Of a stretch of 64,000 nucleotides of DNA, positions 21,429 to 33,402 are shown piece by piece. The notes beneath the pieces were generated by a model. It ran no database searches and was not told the DNA's origin. It saw nothing but the letters and a program-made list of their open reading frames with translations. Origin of the DNA: Leptodactylus fallax (Eukaryota > Chordata > Amphibia > Anura > Leptodactylidae); the NCBI GenBank assembly GCA_947044405.1, contig CAMRHE010000360.1:793001-857000 (forward strand), written 5' to 3'. Numbering within the stretch: the first letter of the stretch is position 1; each line of letters opens with the position of its first letter. A program made the position numbers and the translations under genes.

Positions 21429-23048
21429 ATAAATGGCTTATCCCTAATATAGGCCATCAGTATCAGATTAGTGGGGGTCTGCCTCTTGTCCTCTTTGTGT
21501 ACAAAAGATCAGGACTTTTCAAAGTGGCTATGCCTGGTATCACAACTTAGGCTGCGGTCAAATCTGCGCCAGAGTCTCCATTGGAGACTCCGTAGCAGTG
21601 TCTGCTAAAAATCGGCAGAGAAATAAGTCCTGCATGGAGGACCTTTTCCTCCACCAGTTTCAGTTTAAAAACGACAGACACCCAACAGACCTCTTTACAG
21701 TAAATGGGGTCCACCAGGGTGTGTTTTTGCGGTCTGCACCTCCGTTGTTCACATCCCCTGAGAGGCGATACTAGTGTGAACCTTGTGTCAATCACATTTA
21801 CTTGAACAGCCACTATGAGCAGTACTGTATGGCAAGCTGTGACCCCTTTAATCACCATTTTTGCAGACTTGAAAGTAACTAGACAGATGAATGAGGAGCC
21901 TTTCTATGATCAGGTGTGGTCTCTTCCACTTTTTATGTTCTTCATGCTTAAGAGCGTGAAAGGGGTTGGATACAAATAGAATTGAATAGGACTCAAGACG
22001 AATTTCGGGAACTTTTAATATATGGTCCAAAGATGGATGGTCAATGCAAATGGAGGAGACCATTAGTAGGCTTGAAAGCTAAACAAACCTATCAGTGAGA
22101 TAGGCAGATCAACAATTTGCTTCATTCTTGAGAAGAAGGGGCACACTGGAGAGCTCAACAACACCAAAAGGCCTAGAGGAGCACAGAAGAAAACTAAAGT
22201 GGGTGACTACAGGCTTCTTCTAGGGATAGGTCACCAATAAGTCTTAACCAACCCCTTTAGGGGCTCAAAATTTGAAGCATACTTCACCATCTGTCAATTA
22301 TTGTGTGGGCAATGCTGTGGCATAGCTGCCAATAGAACTGGATCACTGTTGACATCACCCAATACAGTTTCTCCCCTTGAGATACTTTGCCTGGCCATTA
22401 TTACCGTCTTCAGTCACTGCTTGTCTTCAGTTTTGTCTTCAGTCAGTGAAAAGCATGTTCACTGACAGTCAACCGTATTTTTATGACTTTAGTTAATCCA
22501 CAATGGTGGTGTACAGAGGCTAGGTTACGAAAATTGTGTCACTATGCAAATACTTTTGAACCCCGCTGCATGGGATGGGTGTCTGTGGCAGAAATTTCCT
22601 TAATCAATCAGTTGCCTGTTAACTCTCCTTTATAGGGATGAGGTCTGTGAAAGAAAAACAGGGAACTACCTCCAGGAGACGCATCGATGAGCTGTGGTGC
22701 TCCTGCAATGTTTACCCAGGAACGGTGGCTTGGTAACATGTGTGGCTGTACCTGGTACTAGGGCCTAGCCCAATTGCACTTACTGGTGCGTATACATAAA
22801 CAATTTAGGGGTTCCAGCACTCTTTTGAGTGCCAAGGACCCTTCATACTACTGATCAGTGGAGGTTTCACCATGAGCAATCTAGGTTGTTAGCACCTAGG
22901 TTAGGATCAAGAAGCTGTCTTTGACCTTGTGTAAATTTTTGTGAAGTAATAAGTCCCGATTTGTGGATCATTTTCCATATTCTGAACGTGAAGAAAGCCT
23001 CGTGTCTGAAGGAGTTCTCTTTACGGTGAGCTAGACCTGATTTCTGGA
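21429..23048. other. Downstream flank of gene B
   Basis: No gene. Position 21,865-21,925 repeats the AAAGTAACTAGAC tail found next to the gene A stop codon and at 48,840. About 22,380-22,470 and 22,830-22,915 share words (AAAAGCATGTTCA, ACCCTTCATACTACTGATCA) with 52,480-52,670 downstream of gene C. Genes B and C were therefore duplicated together with this flank. The repeat at 21,550-21,790 resembles other dispersed copies. Confidence 0.55.
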
Positions 23049-24109
23049 TCATGAATATGGCGTCTCCTCTGTGTGACTCCTCTCGTGAGAAGTAAGATCT
23101 GATTTTTGGGTAAAGCATTCCTCACATTTCGGACATGGATATTGTTCCTTCCTGGTGTGAGTTTTGAGATGTTTATTGAGAACTCTTTTCCACACAAAAC
23201 GCTCCCCACATTCAGGGCAGACAAACGGCCTCTCCCCGGTGTGAATTCGCAGATGCTGCATAAGATCTGATTTTTGATTGAAAGCTTTATCGCATTCTGA
23301 ACACGGAAACGGCCTCTCCCCCGTATGTATTCTCGAATGCTTAGCAAGATCTGATTTCTTGGTAAAACATTTCCCACATTCAGGACATGAATATGGCTTT
23401 TCCCCACTGTGAGTTTTCTGATGTTGAAGAAGACCTGAATTTTCTGCAAAACATTTCCCGCATTCCAAACATGGAAACGGCCTCTCCCCTGTGTGAACTG
23501 CGTGATGTCTAAACAGTGCTGACTTTTGGGTAAAACGTTTCCCACATTCAGAACATGAAAACAGCTGCTCTCCTGTGTGGATTTTCTGATGATCAAGAAG
23601 ACGCGATTTCTTGGAGAATTGTTTCCCACACTCCGAACATGAAAATGGCTTCTCCCCAGTGTGAATTCTCTGATGATCAAGAACGCGCGATTTCTTGGAG
23701 AATTGTTTCCCACACTCCGAACATGAAAATGGCTTCTCACCAGTGTGAACTCTGAAATGATCATTCAGACTGGATTTAGACCTGAAGCACTTTCCACATT
23801 CGGAACATGAATATGGCTTCTTCACCAAGTGAATTTTCTGGTGTTTAAGAAGATCGGTTTGCTCACTAAAACACTTTCCGCAATGTGAACACAAAAACGG
23901 ATTCTCTACAGCGTTAAATGACTGTACAAAAAAAATGATCTGATTGAGAGAAGGTTCCTGCGCTGTGAACAGGTCTCTGCTGGGGAGTTGAGGATGTATA
24001 TTTTGGGGAATGGGTTTATCTTCAGGTAGATACCCAGTACTATTATATGCTCCATCAAAATCTATAGATGAAATGATGTGGTCTTCCGAGCTCTTGATGC
24101 TATTATCTG
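23049..24109 (-). CDS. Gene B exon 6: ten C2H2 zinc fingers
   Basis: Opens after a tandem cagcag acceptor with [20 protein letters not shown] and runs to a TGA at 23,049. Ten C2H2 fingers follow the spacer. Contacts (-1,2,3,6) are ETDK, SSSD, KSRD, KSRD, QSAR, ESGQ, KSDK, QSDQ, WRVK, QSDS. Fingers 3 and 4 have identical contacts and nearly identical sequence, so one arose by an 84-bp duplication. The linker before finger 10 is TRKEQ rather than TGEKP, and the end is short (TEETPYS). Spacer residues shared with gene C include [10 protein letters not shown]. Confidence 0.95.
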
Positions 24110-27100
24110 CTGAAAGAAAGTAAAATTACATAAAGTTATCTTTTACCAAAATGATAAATGTGGAGATAAAAATTTTTTAGCACTATAAAATGGCTGCTGA
24201 GCTGGTGGCCATAAGACCCTGTCCAGATGTCAGAAAATGAAGATGAATTTGAGGCAGACATCCGCCTTGGATTTCTCTTCATGTTCTGCTCTGCATCAAC
24301 CATTCCGCCGCTGATTTTTGCTCCCTAAGCATCCCCGTGGAGTGTGGGGGTGATTATACTACATGTGAGGTCACCGATGGAGCCATTATATTATATGTGA
24401 GTGCACTAAGGTGGTCATTATATTATTTGTGGGTGCATAGTGAGCATCATATTATATATGGGGGTAATTATATTACATATAAGGGCGCTGAGGGGGTCAT
24501 TATATTATATGTGGGGGCACAATGGGAGTCATTATATTACATATGGGGCGCTGAGGAGGTCATTATATTATTTGTGGCGGTCATTATATTACATATGGGG
24601 GTGCTGAGGAACCATTATATTACATGTGGGGGCACTGAGGTGACCAGTACATAAGTGTTGACAGTGGCTCCAAACGAAGCCTTATTTTAACATTTATCAC
24701 TACTTTGGGGGTAGTCTTTTGGGACATTTTCTCACTGGGGGTACTTTGCTTGGAAAGGTTGAGATACACTGGTCTATACCATAAGTGCAGTTTACATGAT
24801 ATCACAAGAAACTGAATTTGGCATTATACTATTTGCATGAGATATGAACCACAACACAATGTCCTTCGCCTATGGGTCTGTTATAGAATAAGATGGACAC
24901 AGAGAGGGTTCTTGTTTTTTAGTCACTATTACTCACCTGGACTGATCTCTTCAGGAACTTCCTCTTCCTTACACTGATGATCACTTCTATCCCACCTTTC
25001 TTCTCCTCCTGTTTTAACTTTCTCATCAGTCCGATTCTCACTCTATATATATAGTAAAACATGTATAAAGCAAGTTAAGCCTATGAAGACATATAGGTTA
25101 GGTTCACAGATTCATGGAGACATTCTTTATCTGGCAAAATGACAGGCACCATAATGGATATTCAACAGACCCCATTGTAGTCAATGGGATACCTTTGATG
25201 GAACAGAAAACAGAATGAACACCACAGATGTGAATCCAGCCTTATGGAGATACATTATATAAAAAAGTACAATAAATATATATGTTTAAGAAATTGCCGA
25301 CTCAGTGCCATCCTGACTATCTCACTGACAAAATCTGTTGTTGCAGCAGAAGTCAGGAGTAAGCTTACACCCAAATAACTGCAGCATCAACATCCTATCC
25401 CATATCCCATAAATTTCTAGTTCCTATTACCTATGATATTATTACTCTCAGGAAAGGCATCCAGGCCTCTCTTGAACCTGCACAAGAACTGTAAATCACA
25501 CCCTCTTGCCAGCTTCTGCCTGAGACCACCCACCTGACAGTAGAGAAACTAAATAGCTTATCAGGCACCAAAACTAACTGCACTGATAGCTCAGGAACTG
25601 TGTGCACTAGAGAGAGTATTCCAACTGCTCTGGAATCAGTGGAGCGGGGCCTATTAAATGATGTAAAGAACTGGTGCTGATGTCGGTGGTGAAAGGTCCT
25701 CTTTACAGAGATTGAACCCATTTTAGGATCATGAAGTGACCCTGATTTGATGGTGCTTATAAACAGAGGTGAAGGGGATGCAAAATCTACTGCTAAAGCT
25801 TCTCATACAATACTAGGGAGGTGGAGATTGGCATACAGGATGGTTTCTAGGACAGAATGAGCTGCCTCCTAGATGCACCATGCTTCTATGTATTTTTTGG
25901 CAGCATTTGTGACATTAATAAATGTTGTAATATAGTTTATTATCACATTTTGGCTCCTTTCTGTGAAATCCTGTGCTGAAACCAATTCTATTTCCATGTT
26001 TATTACTAGTTTAAATCTGTACACTACCTCTAACAGGAGTACAGGTGGATGGGCTCATGTACTGTATAATGGAGGAAGGCTAAGGCTCGGGGGTCACTTC
26101 AAACAGTTATATCTTGGGAATTCAATATCATATTACAGTGATTCCCAGCTTTCATATGACACTAAAATTGCTGTATCTACCTGTATTATTTCTGGACATA
26201 AAACCATTTGAAACCACAGTCGCATATCATTACACAGGCCAATCCTGACCGTGTTTTCAACTAATAATCTCTCTGGAAATAAATACAGGTAGAACTATGA
26301 CCAATTTAGATTGTTTTCAACTGGTGATTGCTCTGGAAATGTAAATTTAGAACTGCGATCTTGGTGTCATACGAGAATCTCATCTTTCATATGACACCAA
26401 AACCACTGCTCTACATTTTATAATGCCTGAGATATAACAGTTTGAAGTGACCTCCTCCAGTCTCAGCTTCTCTGCATTATACAAGAGTTTGACCACCTAA
26501 CCTGTGCGAAGCAGTGTACAAATCCTAGCTAACAATATAGAAATAGGGAAGTTTCAGAAAGTTCAGAGTAGGATTTCACAGAAAGGAGCTAAAATCTGTT
26601 AATAAAGTATATTACAACATTTATTAATGTCACAAATACTGTTTAAAGGTTTAGTTATGCTTTACTACCCACTTGTAGGGACAGTATTTGTGCAAGTGGT
26701 AATTCTGTGTGCATGGAACCAAAAACATCCTGAGTTTTTTTTGCTACAGGGATAATAGAAAAGTGACATAGTTTACAAGTTGCCCTGCAGAACTGTTTGC
26801 CCCATATAAAACAAAATGGTGCCAATACAAATGATACCTCCATGAGTCCCAGACAGAAAGAAACAACACTCCATATAGAATTAATCCACATGTTTTAAAG
26901 GACTTCAGCTTCACGTACCTGATAATTCTCTACAACATTGTGATTTTTCTCTGGGCCACCCTGGGAATACAGAAAACTGTGACATCTCTCTGGTGGGTTT
27001 GTCTTCCTGGATCCATCTGTAGGAGATACAGTGACTGAGTACATTGTGTATATTTGATGATCAAGTAATGAGGGGGGTGGGGTTTAGGAGGCCCTCCATA

Positions 27101-27837
27101 CTGCTCTCTACCATCACTCCTCTTACCTGGTGATGTGCGGGTCTGGTGGTCGTCCATTATGACCTCCTTGTACAGATCCTTGTGTCCCTCTAAATACTCC
27201 CACTCCTCCATGGAGAAATAGACGGTGACATCCTGACACCTTATAGGAACCTGACAACACAATGATACAGTCCTCATCATCCAGACACATCATCCCTTGT
27301 GTTACTGTCTAATGTCCCAGCATTCCCAGCAGCGCTCACCTCTCCAGTCAGCAGCTCAATCATCTTTTTGGTGAGCTCCAGGATCTTCTGCTCGTTGTAG
27401 CTCTCAGGTATCAGTGAGTGAGGTGGAGACTCCATGATGGGGCTCTGGCTTGTGCTCCATTCTCCTGACACACGGGGATGGCTGCTGGGGGCCACACACT
27501 TATCAGATGTCTTCTTCACTACTGTGTAGTCCTGAGTATGGAGAGATCCTGATAAATATCACTATATACATTCCCAGAATCCCTCACCTCTCTGGTCATG
27601 TCCTGTGTTATTACTAGAGATAAGAGTGAGGTCATGTGATATCATTCCCAGAATCCCTCACCTCTCCGGTCATGTCCTGTGTTATTACTAGAGATAAGAG
27701 TGAGGTCATGTGATATCATTCCCAGAATTCCTCACCTCTCCGGTCAGCAGGTAGATGATCTCCAGGGTGAGGTTTAGTATCCTGTCAGCCATCTTACTTC
27801 TGTCCATTACTGATGGGTGACTCAAGGAGAGGACCAT
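23049..27837 (-). CDS. KZNF gene B: KRAB-type C2H2 zinc-finger protein, six exons
   Basis: Complete model on the minus strand. Exons are 27,837-27,736, 27,531-27,340, 27,250-27,127, 27,016-26,919, 25,042-24,937 and 24,109-23,049. They sum to 1,683 bases (560 residues) with agreeing phases. The domain order matches gene A: conserved N-terminus, linker, KRAB-like exon, two acidic linkers, then ten fingers. Introns are longer than in gene A because intron 4 holds a foldback element and other repeats. All splice sites are GT-AG. Likely a nuclear DNA-binding regulator with unknown target. No transcript evidence is available. Confidence 0.9.
24337..24655. repeat. ~33-bp tandem repeat in gene B intron
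   Basis: About eight loose units around GTCATTATATTACATATGGG with GGGGGCACTGAGG. Similar in style, but not in sequence, to the 31-bp arrays elsewhere. The 105-codon ORF is a by-product. Confidence 0.75.
24937..25042 (-). CDS. Gene B exon 5 (acidic linker)
   Basis: 106 bases encoding [18 protein letters not shown] and then [14 protein letters not shown], with a gtgag donor. Two codons shorter than gene A exon 5, and the DIKVEV core of genes A and C is degraded. The acceptor is tatatag in a TA run. Confidence 0.8.
25430..25735. repeat. Dispersed repeat in gene B intron 4
   Basis: Shares ATCAGGCACCAAAACTAAC and neighbours with 35,465-35,485, so this is one copy of a repeat also present upstream of the hAT/Gypsy region. 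No gene. Confidence 0.55.
25905..26645. mobile_element. Foldback (long inverted repeat) element, ~740 bp
   Basis: The left arm (CATTTGTGACATTAATAAAT) is mirrored by the right arm ending TTTATTAATGTCACAAATAC. Inner segments (TTTCATATGACAC at about 26,151 and 26,387) are also arranged as inverted pairs with a short unpaired centre near 26,250-26,330. This is a MITE-like palindrome. Target duplication is not clear. Confidence 0.7.
26919..27016 (-). CDS. Gene B exon 4 (linker)
   Basis: 98 bases, phase as in gene A. It encodes [18 protein letters not shown] then [14 protein letters not shown]. The ERCxSxLYSQ core is shared with gene A. Confidence 0.8.
27127..27250 (-). CDS. Gene B exon 3: KRAB-A-like box
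   Basis: 124 bases with [20 protein letters not shown] and [16 protein letters not shown]. Same length and phase as gene A exon 3. The strong conservation of this exon against the more changed linkers suggests it is under constraint. Confidence 0.93.
27340..27531 (-). CDS. Gene B exon 2 (linker)
   Basis: 192 bases in phase 0, AG acceptor, GT donor. It contains [20 protein letters not shown] and ends with [18 protein letters not shown]. It is two codons longer than gene A exon 2. Confidence 0.85.
27565..27735. repeat. Minisatellite at gene B exon 1 donor
   Basis: Two and a half copies of the same donor-derived unit as in gene A (CCCAGAATCCCTCACCTCTC). The lower copy number than in gene A shows the array expanded or contracted after the gene duplication. 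Confidence 0.85.
27736..27837 (-). CDS. Gene B exon 1
   Basis: 102 bases encoding [20 protein letters not shown] and then [14 protein letters not shown], ending at GGAGAG plus gtgagg. It matches gene A exon 1 except for a few codons. Start chosen as the first of three in-frame Met codons. Confidence 0.85.
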
Positions 27838-27849
27838 TGTGTTGTGAGG

Positions 27850-28753
27850 AGTGGAGGTGTCAGCACTTATTCTTTACTTTCCGTCATTATTTCTTCTGGT
27901 CCTATTTAACTAGCCAAGAGACAGCACAAATTATTAAGTACCCAAAAAAGAAACCTGAAGAAAGATAGTAAAATGCTGGCTCTACAGTCTTGTCAATAAT
28001 TTATTAAGGATAATCTGGAACACAAATCCATCTAGAATTAATGATCAAAAAACAAACCACAATATAATAAAAATCTGCTTAAAAGTAAAACAATAAATAT
28101 ACAACTAAATAAACAATCGGCAGCAAGATCATAAACTCAAGTATGGATTAAAACAGAAATGGTGGCTGGGAAGTCGCCAAGAGCGTCCGCCATGTAGTCC
28201 ATTCTATGCTTGGGTTTATGATCTTACTCCAGATTGTTTATTTAGTTGTATATTTATGATTTTACTTTTAAGCAGATTCTTATTTATTAAGATCATTACG
28301 GGAGAGTTCACACTAACGTTGGAAGTCTGAAAAAAAAATGGATTCCTATTATAACAAATGGTAAACAGATCCTAACTGTAATGTGCCCATTTTTTTTTTA
28401 ACAAATTCATTAAATGGAGCCATTAAAATATAGTAAAAATGGACAAAAATTGATCTGTTAATGTCCATTTTTCTTCATTACGATAGTTTAGTTTTTTGGG
28501 GGGTTCTTTGTTGTCAGAATTAATTTTTGATTAATCATTTAACATTATCTTTGAAAAAGAAATATTTTACTATTTGTCATTATTTCATGCCAGTATTAGG
28601 TAGTCACAGTTATTGCATGGCTGCTCTAGGACGTAACACTGCAGCCTGGAGCGAGAGGTGGGCTGGACAACCCCTTTAATAAACCTAAGGGGGTTCTCCT
28701 GGATAAATCACTGCTGGACAATCTAATGATACAGAATGTGTATACAGCATACA
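27850..28753. other. Upstream of gene B, no gene seen
   Basis: AT-rich. It contains an inverted pair around ATATTTATGATTTTACTTTTAAGCAG-like words (about 28,078-28,110 and 28,245-28,285), and a TTAA-type MITE end GGACAACCCCTTTAA at about 28,665-28,680. No ORF is recognised. Confidence 0.5.
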
Positions 28754-29136
28754 TACAGTGGCTTGCCAAAGTCTTCACACCCCTTGAACTTTTTCACATT
28801 TTGTCACCTTACAACCACAAGCTTAAATGTATTGTATTGAGATTTTCAGTGATAACCAACACAAAGTATCAGATAATTGTGAGGTGGAAGGAAAATGATA
28901 CAAGGTTATCAACATTCTAATCAAATAAACATCTGAAAAGTGTGAAAAAGTGCAAAAGTCTTCAGCCCCCTGTACTCTGATACCCCTAAATAAAATCCAG
29001 TGCACACAATTGCCTTCAGAAGTCACTTAATGAGTTAATAGAGTCCGGCTGTGTGTAATGTAGTCTCAGTATAAATACACCTGTTCTGTGAAGGCCTCAG
29101 TGGTTTGTTAGAGAATACTAGTGAACAAACAGCATC

Positions 29137-29662
29137 ATGAAGACCAAGAAACTCACCAGGCAGGTCAGAGATAAAGTTGTGGAGAAGTCAAAAGTAGGAT
29201 TAGGTTATAAAAACATATCCCAAGCTTGGAGCATGCCAAGGAGCTGCTCAATCCATCATCCAAAAATGGAAAAAGTATTCTACAACTACAAACCTACCAA
29301 GACATGGCCGTCCACCTAAACTGACAGATCGAGCAAGGAGAGCACTGGTCAGAGAAGCAGCCAAGAGGCCCATGGTCACTCTGGAGGAGCTGCAGAAATC
29401 CACAGCTCAGGTGGAAGGATCTGTCTACAGGACAATTATAAGCCGTGGACTCCACAAATCTGGCCTTTATGGAAGAGTGGCAAGAAGAAAACCATTGTTG
29501 AAAGAAAGACATAAGAAGTGCCATCTGCAGTTTATTGCCACAAGCCATATAGGGGACACAGCAAACATGTGGAAGAAGGTGCTCTGGCCAGATGAGACCA
29601 AAGTTGAGCTTTTTGGCCTAAATACAAAGCACTATGTGTGGCGGAAACATAACCCTGCTAAT
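29137..29662 (+). pseudogene. Tc1 transposase, N-terminal part
   Basis: Starts MKTKKLTRQVRDKVVEKSKV with a helix-turn-helix region, has a frameshift near 29,235, then RARRALVREAAKRPMVTLEE and the first catalytic motif [11 protein letters not shown]. The reading stops where the LINE inserted at 29,663, ahead of the second catalytic region. A broken pseudogene. Confidence 0.88.
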
Positions 29663-31634
29663 GGGAACCGCATGGGAAGTTCTGCAGGATTCTTATGGGG
29701 AAGACATAGAAGGACTCACACACTGCATAACGGACTACATTAATTTTTGTGTGGACAACACAGTACCCACAAAAGTGGTGAGGTGCTTCTCCAATAACAA
29801 ACCATGGATTAACTCTGATATAAAAACACTACTTAAGGAGAAAAAGATGGCATTCAGGACAAGAGATAAGGAGGGGTTGAGGGAAGTACAAAAGGAGCTG
29901 AGGCATCAAATCAGGCAGGGAAAAGCCAGTTATAAAGAAAAAATGGAAAAGCAAATGGAAAGAAAAGACATAAGGGGGGTCTGGGAGGGGCTTAAGTCAA
30001 TTTCGGGTCATAAACAGTCTGTCTGCCAGATTGAGGCAGATGTTAATTGGCTTAATGAACTAAACCTATTCTTCAACAGATTTGATCACACACCAGCTCC
30101 TCCCACCCCAGTATGTCCTTCAGCTCCCCCCACCACAATGACTTCTCCCTATGCGGCCACTTCCCAACAGACCAGTAAATCCAGAAATCCATCTTTATCT
30201 GGCCACAGTCTGACCTTCACACGGGCCCAGGTGAGGAAGGAGATGAAAAAGATCAAGGCGAGGAAAGCCGCAGGGCCAGATGACATCAGTGCAAGGCTAA
30301 TTAAGACTTGCGGGGACCAGCTGTGTGGTATAATTACATATATGTATAATATGAGCCTGAGGCAGGAAATAGTCCCTGAATTATGGAAATCTTCTTGTGT
30401 GGTACCAGTTCCAAAGAAACCCCACCCTATGGACCTCAACGACTACAGACCTGTAGCACTGACATCCCACCTGATGAAGATCTTGGAGAGATTGGTTCTC
30501 ACACATCTCCGCCCTCTAGTGAGCCCCGCTATGGACCCACTCCAGTTTGCTTATCGGCCGGGCATTGGGGTAGATGATGCCATCATCCATCTTCTGCACA
30601 GGGCTCTGTCTCACCTGGAGAAACCAGGGAACACGGTGAGAATAATGTTCTTTGACTTCTCCAGTGCTTTTAACACCATACAGCCCAGGTTATTGAGGGA
30701 CAAGCTGGGCCTTGCTGGAGTGGACCACCACCTCTCCAACTGGATCCTAGACTACCTCACAAATCGACCTCAATACGTGAGAGCCCGAGACTGTGTGTCA
30801 GGTACCGTGATCTGTAATACGGGGGCACCTCAGGGTACGGTTCTCGCCCCTTTCCTCTTCACACTGTACACTGCAGATTTTAGGTGCAACTCATCCAGCT
30901 GCTACCTACAGAAGTATTCTGACGACTCTGCAATAGTGGGTCTCATCACAGATGATGATGACAGGGAGTACAGAGAACTGAACCAGCATTTTGTGGACTG
31001 GTGCCACCGGAACCACCTGAAGATTAACGCGGGGAAGACCAAGGAGATGGTGGTGGACTTCCGCAAAGGCAGAAGCCCTCCTAAACCAGTGGACATCCTG
31101 GGGACGGGCATCGAGATTGTGAACACCTATAAGTACCTGGGTTTGCTCCTTAATAATAAGCTGGACTGGGCAGATCATATGGAGGCCCTGTACAGGAAGG
31201 GCCACAGCAGGCTCTACCTGCTTAGGAAACTGAGAGCCTTTGGAATCCGGGGGGCACTTCTTAGAACTTTCTTCAACTCGGTAGTGGCATCAGCCATCTT
31301 CTTTGGAGTGGCCTGCTGGGGGAGCAGTATATCAACCAGGGACAGAAATAAACTTGACAAGCTGATTAGAAGGGCCAGCTCTGTCCTGGGGAGCCCACTG
31401 GACCCAGTGCAGGTGGTGGGTGACAGAAGGATACTGTCCGTGGTGAGCTCCATGCAGAAGAAGAAGTCCCATCCCATGCATGAGACTGTGATCGCGCTGA
31501 GCAGTACTGTCAGTGACCGACTGCTCCACCCTAGGTGTGAGAAGGAGCGCTATCGGAAGTCTTTCCTCCCCACCGCGGTTAGGCTGTACAACCAACACCG
31601 ACCTAAGCGGAGATCATTACACACAGAGAACTGA
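29663..31634 (+). CDS. LINE reverse transcriptase ORF, open and 5'-truncated
   Basis: An uninterrupted frame of ~656 codons covers the linker and the whole reverse transcriptase. Visible motifs are KARKAAGPDDISARLIK, MFFDFSSAFNTIQPRLL, GAPQGTVLAPFLFTLYTADF and the catalytic YSDDSAIVG with both Asp present, then LKINAGKTKEMVVDF and YKYLGLLLNNKLDW. The C-terminus RPKRRSLHTEN ends just before the C20 tract. The lack of any stop or frameshift in nearly 2 kb points to recent insertion. It has no promoter of its own and its 5' end is truncated, so it is probably not mobile. The clade (Rex1/Babar-like within the CR1 group) is inferred from the motifs. Confidence 0.9.
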
Positions 31635-31856
31635 AATATCTCTCTGCCTGTTAAATCCCCCCCCCCCCCCCCCCCCTCTGCTACGCCCTATCTGTCTGTC
31701 TGCTATTAATGTAATGCCTCTCACCTTGGAACATTCCTGTACATGTTGTATTTGTATTTGTATCTGCTTATCTTATCTTATCTTTGCTGCTGTAACACAC
31801 TGAATTTCCCCATTGTGGGACTATTAAAGGATTATTATTATTATTATTATTATTAT
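29663..31856 (+). mobile_element. Rex1/CR1-like LINE, 5'-truncated, in the Tc1
   Basis: The Tc1 reading resumes exactly after 31,860, and TAAT lies on both sides (29,659-29,662 and 31,857-31,860), giving a 4-bp target duplication. The 5' part with the endonuclease is absent. The 3' end has a run of 20 C (31,657-31,676) after the stop and an ATT microsatellite tail. Its 3' tail differs from that of the L2-like LINEs. Confidence 0.9.
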
Positions 31857-31860
31857 TAAT

Positions 31861-32256
31861 CCCCCTGAACACACCGTCATCCCCACTGTGACACATAGGG
31901 GGCAGCACCATGCTGGGGGGACAGGGAAGCTGGTCAGAGCTGATGGGAAGATGGAAGGAGCTAAATACAGGGCAATCCTGGAAGAAAACCTGTTGGAGGC
32001 TGCAAAAGACTTGAGACTGGGGAGGAGATTCCAGCAAGACAATGACCCTAAACCTAAAGCCAGAGCTCCAGGGGAATGGTTTAGATCACAGAATATTCCT
32101 GGGTTAGAATGGCCCAGTCACAGTCCAGACCTAAATCCCATTGAGCATCTGTGGCAAGACATGAGAATTGCTGTTCACAGACGCTCCATCCAATCTGGCT
32201 GCAAAGAAGAAGAAGAAGGGACAGAAATCTCATCTCTAGATGTGCAAAGCTGGTAG
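31861..32256 (+). pseudogene. Tc1 transposase, C-terminal part
   Basis: Resumes with EHTVIPTV-like residues in a shifted frame, then KLVRADGKMEGAKYRAILEE. The second catalytic region reads [14 protein letters not shown] and the third reads NPIEHLWQDM. Together with 29,137-29,662 this is one transposase split by the LINE. Confidence 0.85.
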
Positions 32257-32531
32257 AGACAGAGCCCAAAAGACTTGTAACTGTAACTGCAGTGAAAGGA
32301 GGCTCTACAAAGTATTGCTATGGGGGGCTGAAGACTTTTGCACGTCACACTTTTCAGATTTTTATTTGATTAGAATGTTGATAACCTTGTATCATTTTCC
32401 TTCCACTTCACAATTATCTGATACTTTGTGTTGGTTATCACTGAAAATGTCAAGAAAATGCATTTAAGTTTGTGGCTGTGACAAAATGTGAAAAAGGTCA
32501 AGGGGTGTGAAGACTTTTGCAAGCCACAGTA

Positions 32532-33402
32532 TATCTCAGTAAACTCAGTCATTGGCCAGAGCTGGTCACATGACCACTAGTTGTCAAATTAACTCTATAT
32601 ATGGAGGAAATGGTAAAGATCTGATAACATACATCACATATATACAAAGGATATCACTGGAAATAGCACCATAAGGAAGCAGGATCCATTATAGAGAATC
32701 CCAGAGCCCTCTGTAATTGTACACAGCACTATACATGGGAGTACAGTAGTGAATAATGCTCCATATGTTATATACCTCCTATATATTATACACCTCCATA
32801 TATACTATACACAGCACCATACATGGGTACACTAATGAATAAAACTCCATATATATTATATATAGTACCCCCATACATTACAGCCTCCATATATACTATA
32901 CAAACCATACACCCCATATATATCCCCTATGTACATACCCATATATGCTCCCATACATAATAAAAATCCACAATATCCCTTTATACACATCCACAATCCT
33001 ATATACATGCTTATATACTATGTTTTCAGCAAATACACCCCTATATATTAAACAGCCCTATATATGGTATACACCTTTATATATTCTATGCATCTCGGTA
33101 TAGACTATGAAACCCTATATACACCCTGATAGATACTATAAGCTCTGTATATGGTATACAACCTCTATACAACCCTATATACACCCTGATATATACTATA
33201 AGCTTTGTATATGATATACAACCTCTATACAACCCTATATACACCCTGATATATACTATAAGCTCCATATATGGTATACAACCCTATATCCACTATACAT
33301 TTAGTATATACACCCTAATATATTCTATACACCTCTGTATATACCATACACCCTGATATATCCTGTACTATACACCATTATATACTATATAGCCTATGCA
33401 CC
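32532..33402. repeat. AT-rich low-complexity tract upstream of gene B
   Basis: From about 32,730 it is a long run of TATATAC/ACCCTATATAC words; before that is unremarkable sequence. It is the longer counterpart of 14,605-14,983. A short ~60-bp unit (ACACCCTGATATATACTATA) repeats three times at about 33,118-33,265. Confidence 0.8.

Larger units (their letters stand above)
28756..32529 (+). mobile_element. Tc1-like element split by a LINE
   Basis: Flanked by TA (28,754-28,755; 32,530-32,531). It begins CAGTGGCTTGCCAAAGTCTT and ends with a near-complement ending GCAAGCCACAG. After removing the LINE the element is ~1.58 kb, the normal size. The transposase is on the plus strand in two parts. Confidence 0.92.

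Noticed and set aside
23021..23764. 247-codon minus-strand ORF overlapping the gene B finger exon
   Set aside because: It is the shifted-frame shadow of the zinc-finger repeats. The finger frame has all Cys/His ligands and correct splice phase.
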